Program-made: the position numbers and the translations under genes
Part shown: positions 11,740 through 23,975 of the stretch, in pieces
How the letters are laid out: every line of letters begins with the position of its first letter
Position numbering within the stretch: the first letter of the stretch is position 1
The notes under the pieces: generated by a model
Databases searched by the model: none
What the model was told of the DNA's origin: nothing
The model's input: the letters and a program-made list of their open reading frames with translations, nothing else
NCBI GenBank assembly: GCA_001466705.2
Contig: LATX02000235.1
Location: 202,966 to 266,965, forward strand
DNA: 64,000 bases
Source: Moniliophthora roreri
Taxonomy: Eukaryota > Basidiomycota > Agaricomycetes > Agaricales > Marasmiaceae
Direction of reading: 5' to 3'

Positions 11740-11976
11740 TCAGCTACAGGTGTCCGAGCTTGGTGAAGAAAACACAAGTGGACGTACCGAGATGAAGGCC
11801 CCTTCCGTGTTCTCCCAAAATCGTATCGTTCCAACTGGCGAACGAATCCATTTCAATGGTGTCCAGGGGTTCGTAACCGGTAAACCAGTCAGGGCAATAT
11901 CATTGAAGAGCCTATAAGGTTTCAAATGAGAACGAATACGATACAAGGCGTGAATAAAACGCACTGGTTCGCACAA
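11740..11976 (-). other. Possible first exon of the degenerate family copy 2
   Basis: A 78-codon minus-strand frame whose first 63 codons end at a good GTACGT donor. It includes LTGLPVTNPWTPLKWI, which looks like real coding sequence, but I cannot place it in a family. A downstream frame near 11,650-11,740 with a W-W-x-K-F-L motif may be the next exon. The chain then breaks down. Confidence 0.25.
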
Positions 11977-12504
11977 GGATCTGCTTGAACGAGAATTCGC
12001 TCGTTTTACCAGACCTTGGGATGAGATTTCCGGTCGAGGGAGAAAGCGTGCTTGATTAAAGCGGAGAAATCGAAAGGGCTACTAGTACTCGGGACGTCGA
12101 CATGATGGAAGTCAGGAAGCAAGCCGGCCCACGTGGTATTTTCCATCTTTACTCATCGCCGTCATCATCGGCGACGACGCGTTACACGTTGCTCGGCAGA
12201 GTCGGTTTCACAAAATTTGGAGGGAATATCCAGAATTTGCACATCGGGTATTCAACTTTTCATCTTACTGAGTAAACGAAAGCTCAGCAATCAGGTTCGG
12301 TCCTCACTATGAGTAACGAGAGCGACTATAGATCGTACTAAACATTTTGGCTCAAAGAATGGATAGGTAAGTTTGATTTTTGAATAGCTTGGGCCTCTCG
12401 AGTATTTTATCAGCACGAAAGAGTTTCAATCCGCTAGCCTGGTAGAATAACCTTGCAGCTGGCAATCTTCACCGGGCAGGCAATTTTAGCCTACAGTAAT
12501 GAAT

Positions 12505-13918
12505 CAAAATTTGTAAGCTGCGCTCTTCTTTTCAACTTCACCCAAAAACGCTGGCAAATTTTCTGCCAGTTTCACCAACACGCAGCCCGTGGTATGTCGT
12601 TCTATCCGTATGCTCATTTTTATAATTTTTGACCTGATCTTGTCAAGCGGCGTCTCGGAGTATAACCGATGGAGATGGAGATGGTCGAACTATCGGCAGA
12701 TTTGCTCACCAGCCTCGTGTGCAGGGAATGGCACAACATTTCTCATCGCCTCTTCGTCTTGTTCAGGCTCGTAATCCGGTTCGCTGGCCAAGCAGACACC
12801 GACTGGCTTCACAACCTCATTCACGAGGCACGCACCTTCGAGTAGAACCAAATAAAGCGTCTCACGTTCAGATTTAGCATTAGACTCCCAGGAAGTCCCG
12901 AAGCAACGCAGATACTGTACCATGAGGTCATGCCTATCCAGTTCAATGTCCGCATTCTCCCCTGCTTGAAAAAATGGGAGCCAATCCCCAATCTTTATCC
13001 ATTCGTTTGCGGCTCGTGGGATCTTTCGACTGGACCTGACTTTCCGGCTTCCCTCATATCTTCATACCCAACAATAAACACATCTTGACCTCCGTTTCCC
13101 ACGCAAGTTGTCACTGGCCAGCATCTAGCTTGTGCAATCGCTCCAAAATCTCAAAGTACTATATATCTAGTGCACTCTGCTTAACCCAGTTCACCTCAAT
13201 ACTTTGACTTTACCGGTCAACCTCCAAAGATTCTGTATTCGAGTATGCAACGGTACCGAAGTCCACCGTCATGATTGTCTCGTACAATATCTCATACCCC
13301 AAGCGGACTCAGAAACTTCTCAGTCCTGGGTCATAGCTTCCAGAGAACTAAAGACGCTCTGGTTCGCCTCGATCAGCTCGCAAGTACAATGGAGTCACCT
13401 TTCTTCCATAACAGCACCAGACTCAAATTCTTCACCTGTAATCGTAAGTTCACATGTTCAAATTTGACTTTTGATTGCCGTTCTAATCTCAACAAGTCTT
13501 CGATTTATCTCGGTTCACCCAATTGACGTCTATCACGATTGACGCAACTGTCACCGGTACTTTGGCTCCCGAATGTAAACCATCTAGGATTGGCAAATGT
13601 GCTGCGACGTTGTACCGAAGTCTCCGGATGATCCATTCGATTTCTCTGGAGAAAGTCGTCTTTGTGATCCCGGTGGATATGTTGGAACGTCAGGGACTTT
13701 GGGCAGCCATAGACCGACTTTTCTCATCGGTTAGGTTCTCGAGCATCCAGGATATCGTGCTCCTGGTCCTGGTAGAGCTTCGCAATGACAGTACGCAGGA
13801 TTCACTGCTATCGTTGGCGGCGGGGCATTTTCCGTTTTGTTTGGCTGCAGGCAAAAAGTTGGATGTGCGAGTAGTTGGAGAAGGTTTCTTGAGATTGTTC
13901 GAGGAAGTACAGTAACTC
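12505..13918 (+). pseudogene. F-box protein pseudogene, N- and C-terminal parts recognisable
   Basis: The 5' part (from ATG at about 12,671) reads ELSADLLTS directly followed by LVCREWHNISHRLF. The middle of the F-box, about 20 residues, is absent as if removed by an in-frame deletion, and a TAG follows at 12,844. The central part (12,850-13,440) runs through several frames with stops. The 3' part (13,523-13,915) is open and aligns with exon 2 of the intact F-box gene at 14.6 kb, sharing the IHSI-x-L-x-x-x-FxIP stretch and the LDRLFSxxRFSxxQ-like motif. It is therefore a decayed tandem paralogue of the next gene. The 5' 400 bp duplicate the left end of the window. Confidence 0.72.
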
Positions 13919-14589
13919 GACGCACTTTATACTATGGTTATTCGCCATTTCTGTCCTTGATTCTATGTCTTCTGCATAGTGCACATCGAGTTTCCGGTGC
14001 ATTTCAGGCTATCTGATCTATGTCTGTCTGACCATAGTTGTACCGTATATTGGTGACTACCAACCAATCCCAAATTCTCTTGGTCATTTCAACATTTCGC
14101 CACTTGGTAACGCTGCGCGAACCTTGTTAGCAGCGTGCGGTGGTGATACTGCATGGTAAAAGTTCGTTGCATAATTTCCATGTCAAGGAAGGCGTAGACA
14201 TGAACTAGTTAACGGCTGAGCCTAGTTCGGTTTCTGCAGATCGTAACGATACAGTGATGGTAGCCACTATGAGCGGCGTTCCTCCTCATAGTACCGTTCC
14301 CCATTCTCTCCACTCAATACCGCCCGGAGAAACCTGATCGACTCCCAGGTCAAATGTTCGGCCCGGTCTTGTAAATCGGCCCAAAGTTAGACGCTCACCA
14401 GCTTGCTTCACGACCGTCACGTTGCTACCACTTGTCTCCATTGGTCCAAAATTTGCAGAAAAGAAAGGATTATCGTACTGAATCAAGAGGTTCGAGAGGT
14501 AGAGGCTGGTACATATCCTTGTAATGATAGATCTACAAAGTAGTCTGACCCCCGTTATCAGTCGCCATCGGAGCATTGCAGAAGTCATC

Positions 14590-15888
14590 ATGATCATGAT
14601 TGAGATACCAATAGATCTGCTTCCACACATTCTCAGTTTCTGCGATCAGATGTCCCTTTTCCGTTGCAGCTCTGTATGCAGGCGATGGAGGGATGCTTCA
14701 CGTTGCGTACTCATACACGATAGCCTGGTTCTCAAGATCAACTATTTCACCAATGTATCCCTCGGATGGCAGAGGCTCATCCAGAGTCCTACTAGAATCT
14801 TTGAATGGAAATACGCCAGGCATCTTACAATCATTCTTGTCAAGGATCTCAATAACATCTCATGCATAACTGCCAATATTGTGCTCCTTCACTTGGCGAA
14901 TGAGAAGGGAGTCAACCTACAGTCTCTCTCAATTCGATCAGATGCACACGCTCTCAAGTTCCAGCCCCTCTACCCCAAACTGGTTTCGGGTATCGCTTCC
15001 ATGCGCCTTACAATAACACATCTCGACGTCGATGTCCAGTACGAGTTACTCTACAGCATGCTTAGGCTCGTGCACACCCTATCGAATCTCAAGGTCCTGT
15101 GCCTATCGTGCTCAGGGGTCAAACGTGGTGAAGAAGTCAGCCTGAACGGCCTGTCCCTTCCCGCTGACTTGCAAAAACTCCACGTTCGGACACTCTTGAT
15201 AGATGCGGGCCCAGGACCTGATATGGGAGCAGCAAGCTTTTGTGACTGGTTAAATTCCCAGACGCGCGGAGGCAAGAAGCTCAAATATCTATCGATCCTG
15301 GATCACAACAATCTTGCAATTTCAGAAGCTTTGATTCGTCTCAGTCCCACTACATTGGAGACGCTGTTTATGAGCTTCAAAGGCACTTGCATGGGATGCC
15401 GTTGTGAGTCATAGCTCCGTCCCTAGAGCGTAACTGATTTAAATTCCTTCATCACGGCAGATATTGAGACAGCTAGCCTCACGAATCTTCGATACGTCAT
15501 AATCAGCACACCGAGTCTACCGTCGAGAGCGAAATGCATTACTCTCTTCGCCACAACTGTGTACCAAACTCTCCGGAGAATCCACTCGATATATCTACAG
15601 GAGATTATTTTCATTATTCCTTTACGAGCCTTGGATTATGCAAACGTCTGGGTTCCGCTGGACAGGCTGTTCTCGGCGGACAGGTTTTCGACTGTTCAAT
15701 GTATAACACTGGCAATTCCATCCGATAGTTGGGGTGGTAGAACGCACGAGTCAGTCATTTCGGGGGCGAGGCAGCAGTTTACGCGTTGTTTGGCTACTGG
15801 TAGAAAGCTGCAGGTGAAGTCTATCCAGAGCGGCCTGGATGAAACTTGGAATCCATTTGAGCAGGATCGGAACGCGCTGGTACTGTAG
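14590..15888 (+). CDS. F-box protein (2 exons, 413 aa)
   Basis: Exon 1 runs from the ATG at 14,590 (an in-frame ATG at 14,524 also exists, and a second at 14,596) to 15,403; the 57-bp intron 15,404-15,460 has GTGAGT and CACGGCAG borders; exon 2 is 15,461-15,888. Residues 5-40 (IEIPIDLLPHILSFCD..., CSSVCRRWRDAS) form a classic F-box, the Skp1-binding module of SCF ubiquitin ligases. The rest has weak leucine-rich periodicity, as in fungal F-box proteins whose C-terminus picks the substrate. I prefer the start at 14,590 because the F-box then sits at the N-terminus as usual. The pseudogene just upstream is its paralogue. Substrate unknown. Confidence 0.8.
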
Positions 15889-18816
15889 CAAGTCTTTGAC
15901 ATTTGAACGCTACGTATACTGTACTATGCCAGCTACCTTCTATACCACCAACATCAATTGTTCCTCCGCCTAAGAGACACTCTTGCATTTGACGGCGTCA
16001 TAGTTATCCATGTCTTCTAATTAGTGATGCTCTTCTGCTCCGCGAAAGGTTTACCTCGCAAATAAGAAGACTTGCATGCATCCTGTGGCCACCGATACGT
16101 GTCTGTGTCGATGAATCGTTCTGATCTGAATTCACAGACGTCTTTCCCCCAGTGAATAGCTAAAGTACTCTTCAACAGTACGTTCATAACTTTGACGTTG
16201 AAAGTGACCTACGATTCATGTGTACTGCACTCATATCCATGATAGCCTGTGATCCTTGCTTGATGTTGACCGGGAATTCTTCATATTCCTGCGCTGCCGA
16301 ACCAGGGGTGAACCGTTTCCCAAGCAGAGTCGTGTCAGAAAGGGCTACACGATCGAACCTAGGGGTAACAGTGCATAGTCGACTTGATTCATGAAAAACT
16401 GCAGCAGTGTACACCTAGACGTCTCATATAAACAGTGGAAACGTGTGTTTCTTAAAGCCTTACTAGTCTCGACACATGTTCCTTGTAATCCTATTGAGTG
16501 ATTGTTCATGAGATTGCAGAGAATTCCAGCGAAAGGAGAATACTAGCTTTAGGGTCACCGCCAGTCAGGTTCAAAACCTCTTCTCGTGCCTTCTACTGAA
16601 CATCCGGATAGACTGCTATAAAAGCGAGCATGAAGCAAAGAGAATGCGCGCTAGTTTCTGCCTCCTAGTAAGGTCTGTAGCCAAGCAGCACAACAAGCGA
16701 GTACAAGTCACCATGACCAGCTACCAGAAATATCTGTCAGAGAGCCCAAGTTGATTCTTGAAAGTTCAATGGATAGAACAACACTCACGAATGTATTTGT
16801 TAGAAGCTCTCCATCACTAAGCATTTTCTCCCCGCTATTATAGTGAAAATGGGGGGTGAAAACGCACAATTGTCATATCTTCTAACAAGTCAAGGTCGAT
16901 ACATTGCCCCGTCTTTTCTCTTTCCTTTGCAGCTAATCATTGAGATGTAATTCGAGGTGTTTCCTTCCATGCTTGAGCGTTGTTTACCAGACAAAGCGAA
17001 GGCAGTGGAATTGTGATAGCATAGAAAGTTTAACTTTGACGTACTTCGTTGAACGTCGTCTTCACGATCCCCCTATGAACTTTCCGCGCCGCGCCCTCGG
17101 TTGTAATGATGCTTTAACCCCGGATATCGAGAGAACCCTCGTACTGTTTTATTCAAGAGACATGTCAGTGTTGAAAATGAGAAGAATTATTGAAAAGATG
17201 CACGGTCCTCAAGATCTTTGCTGAAGACACCCTTCTTGTTATATATCGCCTTAACAGTGTCACCATCTCCAATCCAGTAAGCCGGATCCCCGTTCCAGAT
17301 AACCACTGAACTAAGAATTGTGCTACGGCAGTGTGCAAAGACTAGACATGTTACGGGGCTCAGTGAATCGTTGAAGAAGCAGGAGGGAACTCAACACGCG
17401 ATCAAACGAGGCATGGTAATCGTGGAACCACCATTATAACGGAGACCATCTGTCCATAGCCAACGAGAAACCGCCAAACGGATTGTATAGGAGAATACCG
17501 CGACCGGGGATTGCATCGATAGTTGGATTACGGAGAGGGATAGACAGAAGAATACCGTAGTAATTGGCGTAAGAGAGAGTGAGGACATGGTGAAGGGGAA
17601 AAAGAAGGAATGACATTATCATTGCAAGTGTGATAAGCCTTGTTTGATGGCGGGGAGAGAGTTGTGAAGAGATGGCTATCGGGGCTGATGAAACGAGTGC
17701 CGAGTGCGGGTGGCGGTACCCAATCATCACGAACGAAGCAGGGCCCTGCGATCAAGATGTTGACGAACCTTGGACGTACCTTTGGTATGTCAAGATAAAC
17801 TGATTAGCGACGCTAGAGAGAATACAAGTAATATAAAATACACGGTGATGGGATATTTAATGTATGTGTGACGCGTATGAATCGGTATGATATATCCTCC
17901 CTTGAAACTTGATTAGACATTCGCTATCAAAAAGGTGAAGGATTCGTTACTTGCAGCGCTTGGATACTTGTCATACTAAATGGCTTGCAGTCGTCTCCGA
18001 GCGGGAAGCGTTGTGGTGGTGAAGAAGCAAACTGTAGAGCGCCTAATTTTTGTTCTTCGAGTCTGGACTCTGAATGTCGGAACCAGCGGACCGATGCAAC
18101 ATTGCGGATCCCGAATACGCCTCAGAATTACTCGGAAGATCGTTTTCGTATTTTCGCTAACCAGCGTGCAGTTACCTGAACCCATCCAATCCAAGCTCGA
18201 ATTTATGACTGATATCGAAAGCCATACCTCTTCCGAGTCGTTCCAGTGGTTTAGACTATCAAAGTGAAATGATAGCTAGCAACCTGGCCCCTCCCCCCCG
18301 ATGTCGGTCTGATAAGGGTTGCCAGAGATTGGTGAGTAGGATCAACACGAGATCATGGATGGGAATAGGTACCTTCATTCAAGCACTCTTGACTCTCTTC
18401 CATAAATTGGGAGAAAGGTCTGATGAAGGTGAGGAGGAAGCCGGTGGAGTCTAGGCCGCCGGTCCGGTCTCCATAGTACCACGTGCTAAAAATGAGGGTT
18501 TGGTTCCCAGGTCCGCGGACCACGACGACGGACGTTGACAGTCAGGTTTCCTCCACTTCGTCACCTCGCTATGCTTGTGGGTTGTCTTCTGCAACAGTGA
18601 GTCCTTTTCTTTTGATGAGCAACTCAAAACTATATGCTTCATATCTATAGATACTCCCATGGAGCCGTGGCATATTCATTCCCGGGGTTCTGGAAAGCAC
18701 ATCAGATTTTCGCTGTCTTATCGAGCACAGCATCCACATCGCACCCCATCCGAATTTGGCGTCAGTGCTGTTTAGCACCTTACCAGCACCCCCGCTGATA
18801 TCACAGCAGCCGTTTC
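15889..18816. other. No intact gene; scattered decayed coding pieces
   Basis: Nothing splice-consistent is visible. Minus-strand open stretches at 17,434-17,755 in two overlapping frames include a hydrophobic run (LAMIMSFLLFPLHHVLTL), suggesting remains of a membrane protein, but frames are broken and no family is recognised. Plus-strand pieces at 18,270-18,460 and 18,570-18,775 are likewise unidentified and may be decayed sequence upstream of the kinase gene. Confidence 0.35.
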
Positions 18817-21294
18817 ATGTCGACTTCCTACTTGACCTCACTTTACGCTTGGAAATGGAATAACGCGGAATGTCGTACTAGTTTGGAGGATTTGAAAGGC
18901 TATTTCAGTGAAGCAGGTCACGGCTTGGTCGGGGGTGGTGGATATCGGTTTGCTGATCTGCTAGGTGCGTTGGCGGAGTACTGGATGAACAAGTGAGTCC
19001 GTTGCGTGAATGTCTGCGCATTCTCAAGCTAACGATACCGCAAACAATGCAGACGAACCGATCCAAGGCGAATGGCCACGAAATGCTTGAACATGATCAG
19101 AGAAGCACCCCATCTAGTCGGAAGAATCAACACGTTGCTGTGGGCTGGCGATGGTGACACACGATTACTCTGCGCAGGCGACCGAGGTCTTGCCAACATC
19201 GACGACCTAATAATGGTGATTTCGTGCAGGAAAGGCTACCTTTGCTGCATATCAGAGGACGACCAAGACCGTCCGCCATTTATGGATTCCCCGGAGCTCT
19301 CGGGCTATCTAGCCAATCATACTATTTTCCACGTTATGGAGTGTTTGAGGGGGATCAACACCCGGTGGGCACCGTTCGTGATGGAGCTGCTTCAGTTGGT
19401 GAGATTTCTACTGGCATTTTCGCTGAGCCTCGATCTCATCGCCAAACCACTTCTAAGGGACTTGACGCTTCTGCCATTCCGCGGGCTGATTGCATAACGT
19501 TTATACGATACCTGAGTTGGTTGCATGGTGTCCTTCCACCATCATTCTATGTCTCTGGCATCTCACGGAAAGGGAAACATCCTATATCAGGGGGTGGCTT
19601 CGCTGTAAGTACATCCTGTGTGGAAACTTGGCAGGGCTAATGAGCACGGACAGGACATCTGGAAAGGCTGTATTGGTGATAGACTCGTTTGTATTAAGGT
19701 ACTCCGAGTGTTCACAGATACCTACAAGCGAAGAGCTGTCATGAAGGTTCGTTCTCATCATTCAAGCGCTGATAGTTAGGCTCACTGTTCTCTCCAGGAT
19801 CTCAGTGGCGAGGTCTTGCTCTGGCGACAGCTCCGACATCCGAATATTCTCCAATTCCTTGGTATCAACGACGAGGACTTTACGCCTAGCTTCGCCATAA
19901 TCACGCCGTGGATGCAGAATGGGAACCTTGCAATGTATTTGGAGCGGAGGTCATACTATTCACTCTGGCAAAAGCTATCAATGGTACGCCATTCCATCTC
20001 CCAGGCACTCGAATCAAGCTCACTTCTTCGTCTATTCGCAGGCTCGTCAAGTTGTAGAAGGCCTTCGTTACCTCCATCGACATTCTCCCCCGATCGTACA
20101 CTGCGACATCAAGGCAGTGAGTACACCAGTGTCAGCTCATTGATACGAAACTCAACTCGAAATTCCGTGGCATTAGGGCAATATCCTGGTATCCGACGAT
20201 GAAACCTGCCGTATCGGAGACTTCGGCCTCTCTGTTGTCGAGAAGAGCTCACCTTTCACCGACTTTACCGATACATTCGAAGTTCGAGGCTCACTACGCT
20301 GGCTAGCCCCCGAACTCATTAACCCAGGTATCTCCGATGCTGATGCGAATGGTGATTTGGGTAATGCCTGTGGTCGAATAACGAGGGATATTTATGCGCT
20401 GGGGTGTACGATTCTGGAGGTGCGTGTACAGGTATCTGCCTTGTACTTGCGCTAACGTGTGTCGGCCAGGTTATAACCGGAAAACCACCATTTCACGAAC
20501 AGAAATCCGATATGAGAATCATGATTGACGTTCTGAATGGCGTGAGGCCGGTGCATCCCGAGGTCTGCCCAGATACGATATGGAGTCTGTTGGAACTGTG
20601 CTGGGAAGAGGACATGGAAAGCAGGCCAGAAGCGGAGTTGGTGCTTGAGTTGCTGGATGTATGGTTGACTACGAATACGCCGCCTGGGGAGGAAGAGGAG
20701 TTGGTGCGTGCGTTGGATCTGGATTTGGGCACGAACGAAGAGGAAGAGGATCGTACGACCGAGAAACCGAGAGTTGATTCGCCGTTGCTCTGGGATCTTG
20801 AAACTGACAATGTGGACGCGGAGGTTGAAGCGGAAGAGAATAACATAGATTCTTTGCTGGCCTCGCTAGCACACTCTAAACCGCCCCATAGAGAAGACGA
20901 GGCAAGAGACGATACATCCATATACAGTGATGCGACAGCATCGTCGCTGGAGGCGAGCCTTTGGTCGGAGGATACCTTGCCACCTCAAACTCCCGTGTCT
21001 CCCCCGTTACTTGACGAAAACACTGTATCCGTGTCCTGGGACGATGCCCTTGTATCCGAGTACGCTATGTCTGCCATCACTGTTCCGACACATGTACACT
21101 GGGAGCAGTCAAAGTCGGACTCGGAGCTGGTGTTAGCATCCTATAATCATGACTTGGATGATCCAGAAGGTCATCGCCAGTCTGAACCTTTGTTCCCTTT
21201 CGGATTACCTACAGAGAGCGTTTGGAACGATACCGAGCTTCAAGGGGCATGGAAGTGGTTCAGGGAGCGGAGGGCGAGGAAGAGAGGTTTATGA
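18817..21294 (+). CDS. Serine/threonine (TKL-like) protein kinase; N-terminal part has an unresolved frame change
   Basis: The catalytic part is clear: exon ending 19,604 (GGGFA), then 19,654-19,746, 19,798-19,983, 20,042-20,116, 20,177-20,419 and 20,470-21,294, all in phase. Motifs: glycine loop SGGGFADIWKG, the lysine in VCIKVL, catalytic loop VHCDIKAGN (Arg of HRD replaced by Cys), DFG in GDFGLS, and WLAPE. After the kinase lies an acidic Ser/Thr-rich tail of about 200 residues. Upstream, exon 18,817-18,992 and an exon from 19,053 are open, but their frame does not continue into the kinase frame. A weak 44-bp intron ending at the CAG near 19,177 would fix it; otherwise there is a frameshift. 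This architecture, with a helical N-terminus and an LPPS-x-[FY] segment before the glycine loop, is common in expanded Agaricomycete kinase families. HCD in place of HRD is frequent there. Likely cytosolic; substrate unknown. Confidence 0.75.
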
Positions 21295-21639
21295 CGTCAA
21301 GGGATCTAGGGACTGTGTTTCGTTGCTTCGTTGTGTGCATCTTGTCATGACAGATATTCGCTGGTTATCTCGGACATATTGGACTTCCATTTGGTAGCAC
21401 ATTTCTTCTTGTATCAAATCCGGGGTAAGGAGAAGCTCGTTTATGATAATGAATTATCATGGTCCGCGAAGCGCGGCGCATGCTCTTGCTATTGAATGGT
21501 AGCTATGTGATTGACAAATCTTTCGCCGCTAAATCCTCAGCGGGGATAGATGGAATCTTCCTTTGGCTGAGTAAGGATTATCGGTCTGCATCATATTCCC
21601 GTGTGCCCTAAATCGATGGTTTCGCTTTTACCCTTCACC

Positions 21640-22561
21640 ATGTCAGATGCCTACTCAAAAATTATTCTAGTCACTGGGGCCAATGATGGCGTCGGCTTTG
21701 AAATCGCGAAACAACTTGCAGAAAAAGGCCACAAGGTATACGTAGGTGCAAGGAGAGAAGAGGCTGGAAAAGAAGCAGTGTAAGTAGTCAATGTTCTCTT
21801 CCATTCGCAATTTATTGACACGTCTCGACATCGGGTTTCAGTGCAAAATTGACACAAAAAGGCCTCGATGCACACTTCCTGCTTCTAGATGTGACGAACC
21901 CCGAGTCGGTGAAGGCCGCGAAAGAGCTTTTTGAGAAGGAGAACGATCGATTGGATGTTTTAGTGAACAATGCAGGTGTGTGTATCGCTGATATACATTT
22001 GGTTCTCGACTTGAGCTACATCGGCGCTTTCCTAGGTATTCTCTGCGCGTTCGCGAACCCGAGCGAAGGAGACTATAAGGAATACCAACGCGTCTTCGAC
22101 ACCAACGTATTCGGTGTCATCAGCGTCACAACAACTTTTATGCCCCTCATCAAGAAAGCAAAACCAGGATACGGTGCTGTGGTCAACGTAACCTCAGGAT
22201 TAGGATCCAATTACCACAACGCTACCGCTGAAGAAGGGCGGCGATACAACACGGCGAACGCATACTCTGTTTCGAAAGCAGCGCTTAATTCGTATACCAT
22301 CGGATTGGCGAATGAGCTGCGTGATCAGAAGATTAGAGTAAATTGCATCTGCCCGGGCCTTGTGAAGACGAAGTTTAACGGATATATGGAGGCTGGAAAG
22401 TCGCCTGAGGATGCGGGGAAGTTGTTAGTTCCTTGGGCGCTGCTGGGACCTCAGGACGACGATAAGACATGTAAGTGAAATTATGTCTGGTGGCACTGGT
22501 AGTGATGACGAACATGCTTCTAGGTCAGTTTTACAGCAACGGGGAAGTTAGAGCGTGGTAG
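21640..22561 (+). CDS. Short-chain dehydrogenase/reductase, carbonyl-reductase-like (4 exons, 248 aa)
   Basis: Exons 21,640-21,779, 21,842-21,975, 22,036-22,470 and 22,524-22,561. The Rossmann nucleotide-binding motif TGANDGVG is at residues 12-19, the NNAG motif at 89-92, a catalytic serine in VTSG near 145 and YSVSK with Tyr168/Lys172. This is the full SDR triad; length is standard. The Gly-rich motif with basic residues after it (GARREE) suggests NADP(H). The closest general type is the carbonyl reductase group acting on aldehydes, ketones or quinones. The second intron (60 nt, 21,976-22,035) contains no stop and keeps frame, so its retention would add 20 residues right after NNAG; I treat it as an intron because it has good GTGTGT/CTAG borders and breaks the motif. 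An in-frame ATG at 21,616 would add eight residues. Confidence 0.9.
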
Positions 22562-22612
22562 ATTCGTAGCAGTACTGTTGTATACACGACGATAGCATGT
22601 AAGCTCAAGAAC

Positions 22613-22988
22613 CAAGGGGGGTCCAAAAACTTAATAAGTACACGAGGTCGAAAAAAATTTTAAGGCCGAGTGGGGGTGGTACCACCCCCCCCCCTCCTGC
22701 CAAATATGTTATCCCCACAGACATATCCAAAAAAGGTAAGTCATTTTCCAGGCTCGTCATCATCAATGTCGCTCACCTTCTCCCATGTTGATATTAACTT
22801 CCTGTTGTCCTGAAACCCTTGGAACTATGGGTGAGACTCAAATAATGAAGTAAATATGTAAATTTTTGAAGGTCCCAAAGCCCAAAAAAAGCCTGTCAGA
22901 AGCATGATTTAGGTGAGGTCCGAAAAATTTTTAACGAAGTTCGGACCCCCCACCTCGGACCGGAAATTTAGGTCCTGCACCCCCCTTG
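22613..22988. mobile_element. hAT-like MITE, 376 bp
   Basis: Begins CAAGGGGGGTCCA and ends with the near-inverse TGCACCCCCCTTG (12 of 13 matching). It is flanked by an exact 8-bp direct repeat TCAAGAAC (22,605-22,612 and 22,989-22,996). The interior has G/C homopolymer runs, including a run of nine C beside GGTGGTACCACC (itself palindromic), and no coding capacity. Size, TIR and 8-bp duplication fit a non-autonomous hAT element. It lies 51 bp after the stop of the dehydrogenase gene, so it may supply its 3' flank. Its TIR is unrelated to that of the 4.6 kb element. Confidence 0.8.
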
Positions 22989-23194
22989 TCAAGAACGGTC
23001 TAAGTTAATTTAAACAGTTGACACAGACGTACTTGTAATATATTGAAAGCAAATAGGAAGCAGTCACGATGCAGGAACGACAACAAAGAAGTGAGAGAGG
23101 GAAAACAGAGTAGGAATGCTGGCATGTCCGTGAAAAATGACATTATAATGAGTAGGAATGGGTGAAAAGTGCCGAAGTAATTTATGGATAGGTA

Positions 23195-23766
23195 TTATTC
23201 GCCACGGCTGGAGGCTTTGTATTGACTCCATACGCGTTTCTCTTGCTCTGTTTCTCGCTTCTTAGAGCATTAGCATGAAGAGTTGAGAAACATAACTAGA
23301 AGACACGCACAAGTATCCTGCGCCGAATCTTTGCAATCTTCCAATTCAACACCATGGGCGCTTTCCAGCGTGTCCACAGAAAAAAACCAGCGTAATCCGT
23401 CCAGCCCATGTCATCAGAAGAGTATTGCTTGTCCCGAAGATCGGATATAACTGTATCGAGGCTAAATGTCGATGAAAAAGTAAGATTGCGCAAAGGGGAT
23501 GTTGGGCGTACATACCTTAGAAGAGTTGTGCGCAGGTCATCCTGCGACGAAGTTCTACCATTTTCCATCTCGTTCGTAATCATTTGGAGCCTAGTATCCA
23601 CGATGGCCTTTTCCAAGGCAGAGAGGGAGACATACGGGCGAATGAACTTGCATAGCCCGGCGACCGCAATGGCAGCGAGGATTAATGATAAAATAGACGT
23701 GTTTGAACAGTTAGAGGATTCAGTAAGCACAGTAGCTGCCTCTACAGCCGTCACTGCACCGGACAT
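23195..23766 (-). CDS. Small membrane-associated basic protein of a fungal family (3 exons, 155 aa)
   Basis: Read on the minus strand: exon 1 23,766-23,516, intron 23,515-23,462 (54 nt, no stop), exon 2 23,461-23,311, intron 23,310-23,261 (50 nt), exon 3 23,260-23,195. Residues about 20-45 are hydrophobic (SLILAAIAVAGL) and can anchor the protein. Then come a conserved VDTRLQMITNEMENGR segment, a GWTDYAGFFLWTRW stretch and a very basic C-terminus (KIAKIRRRIL then KRETEQEKRVW). I know of such short uncharacterised Agaricomycete proteins but no function. The exon structure is confirmed by the frameshifted copy at 9.67 kb, which shares both introns and the final exon. Transcription is away from the MITE. 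Confidence 0.72.
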
Positions 23767-23975
23767 GCTTCGAGACTAGGGGAGGCGTCTACTGAGCGCT
23801 TCGCGGTCGTGGGCGTCTGGCAAGCGCTTGGGGGGGGAAAGGAAGTTTTTTGAGCTCCGACTGAAACCAGGCGATTAGATGACGCCCAGTGCCGGCGCTA
23901 ATTAAACGCTTATTGCCGTATCACCAATACCATTTTTACGTTGGCTCATCAGAATCGCAAGTCATCACTATTCAG

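Noticed and set aside
17434..17755. Possible membrane-protein gene on the minus strand
   Set aside because: Hydrophobic run is suggestive, but two competing frames, stops and no splice chain; kept only as a note in the intergenic entry.
20493..20921. 142-codon minus-strand ORF rich in serine
   Set aside because: Exact shadow of the acidic tail of the kinase gene on the other strand.
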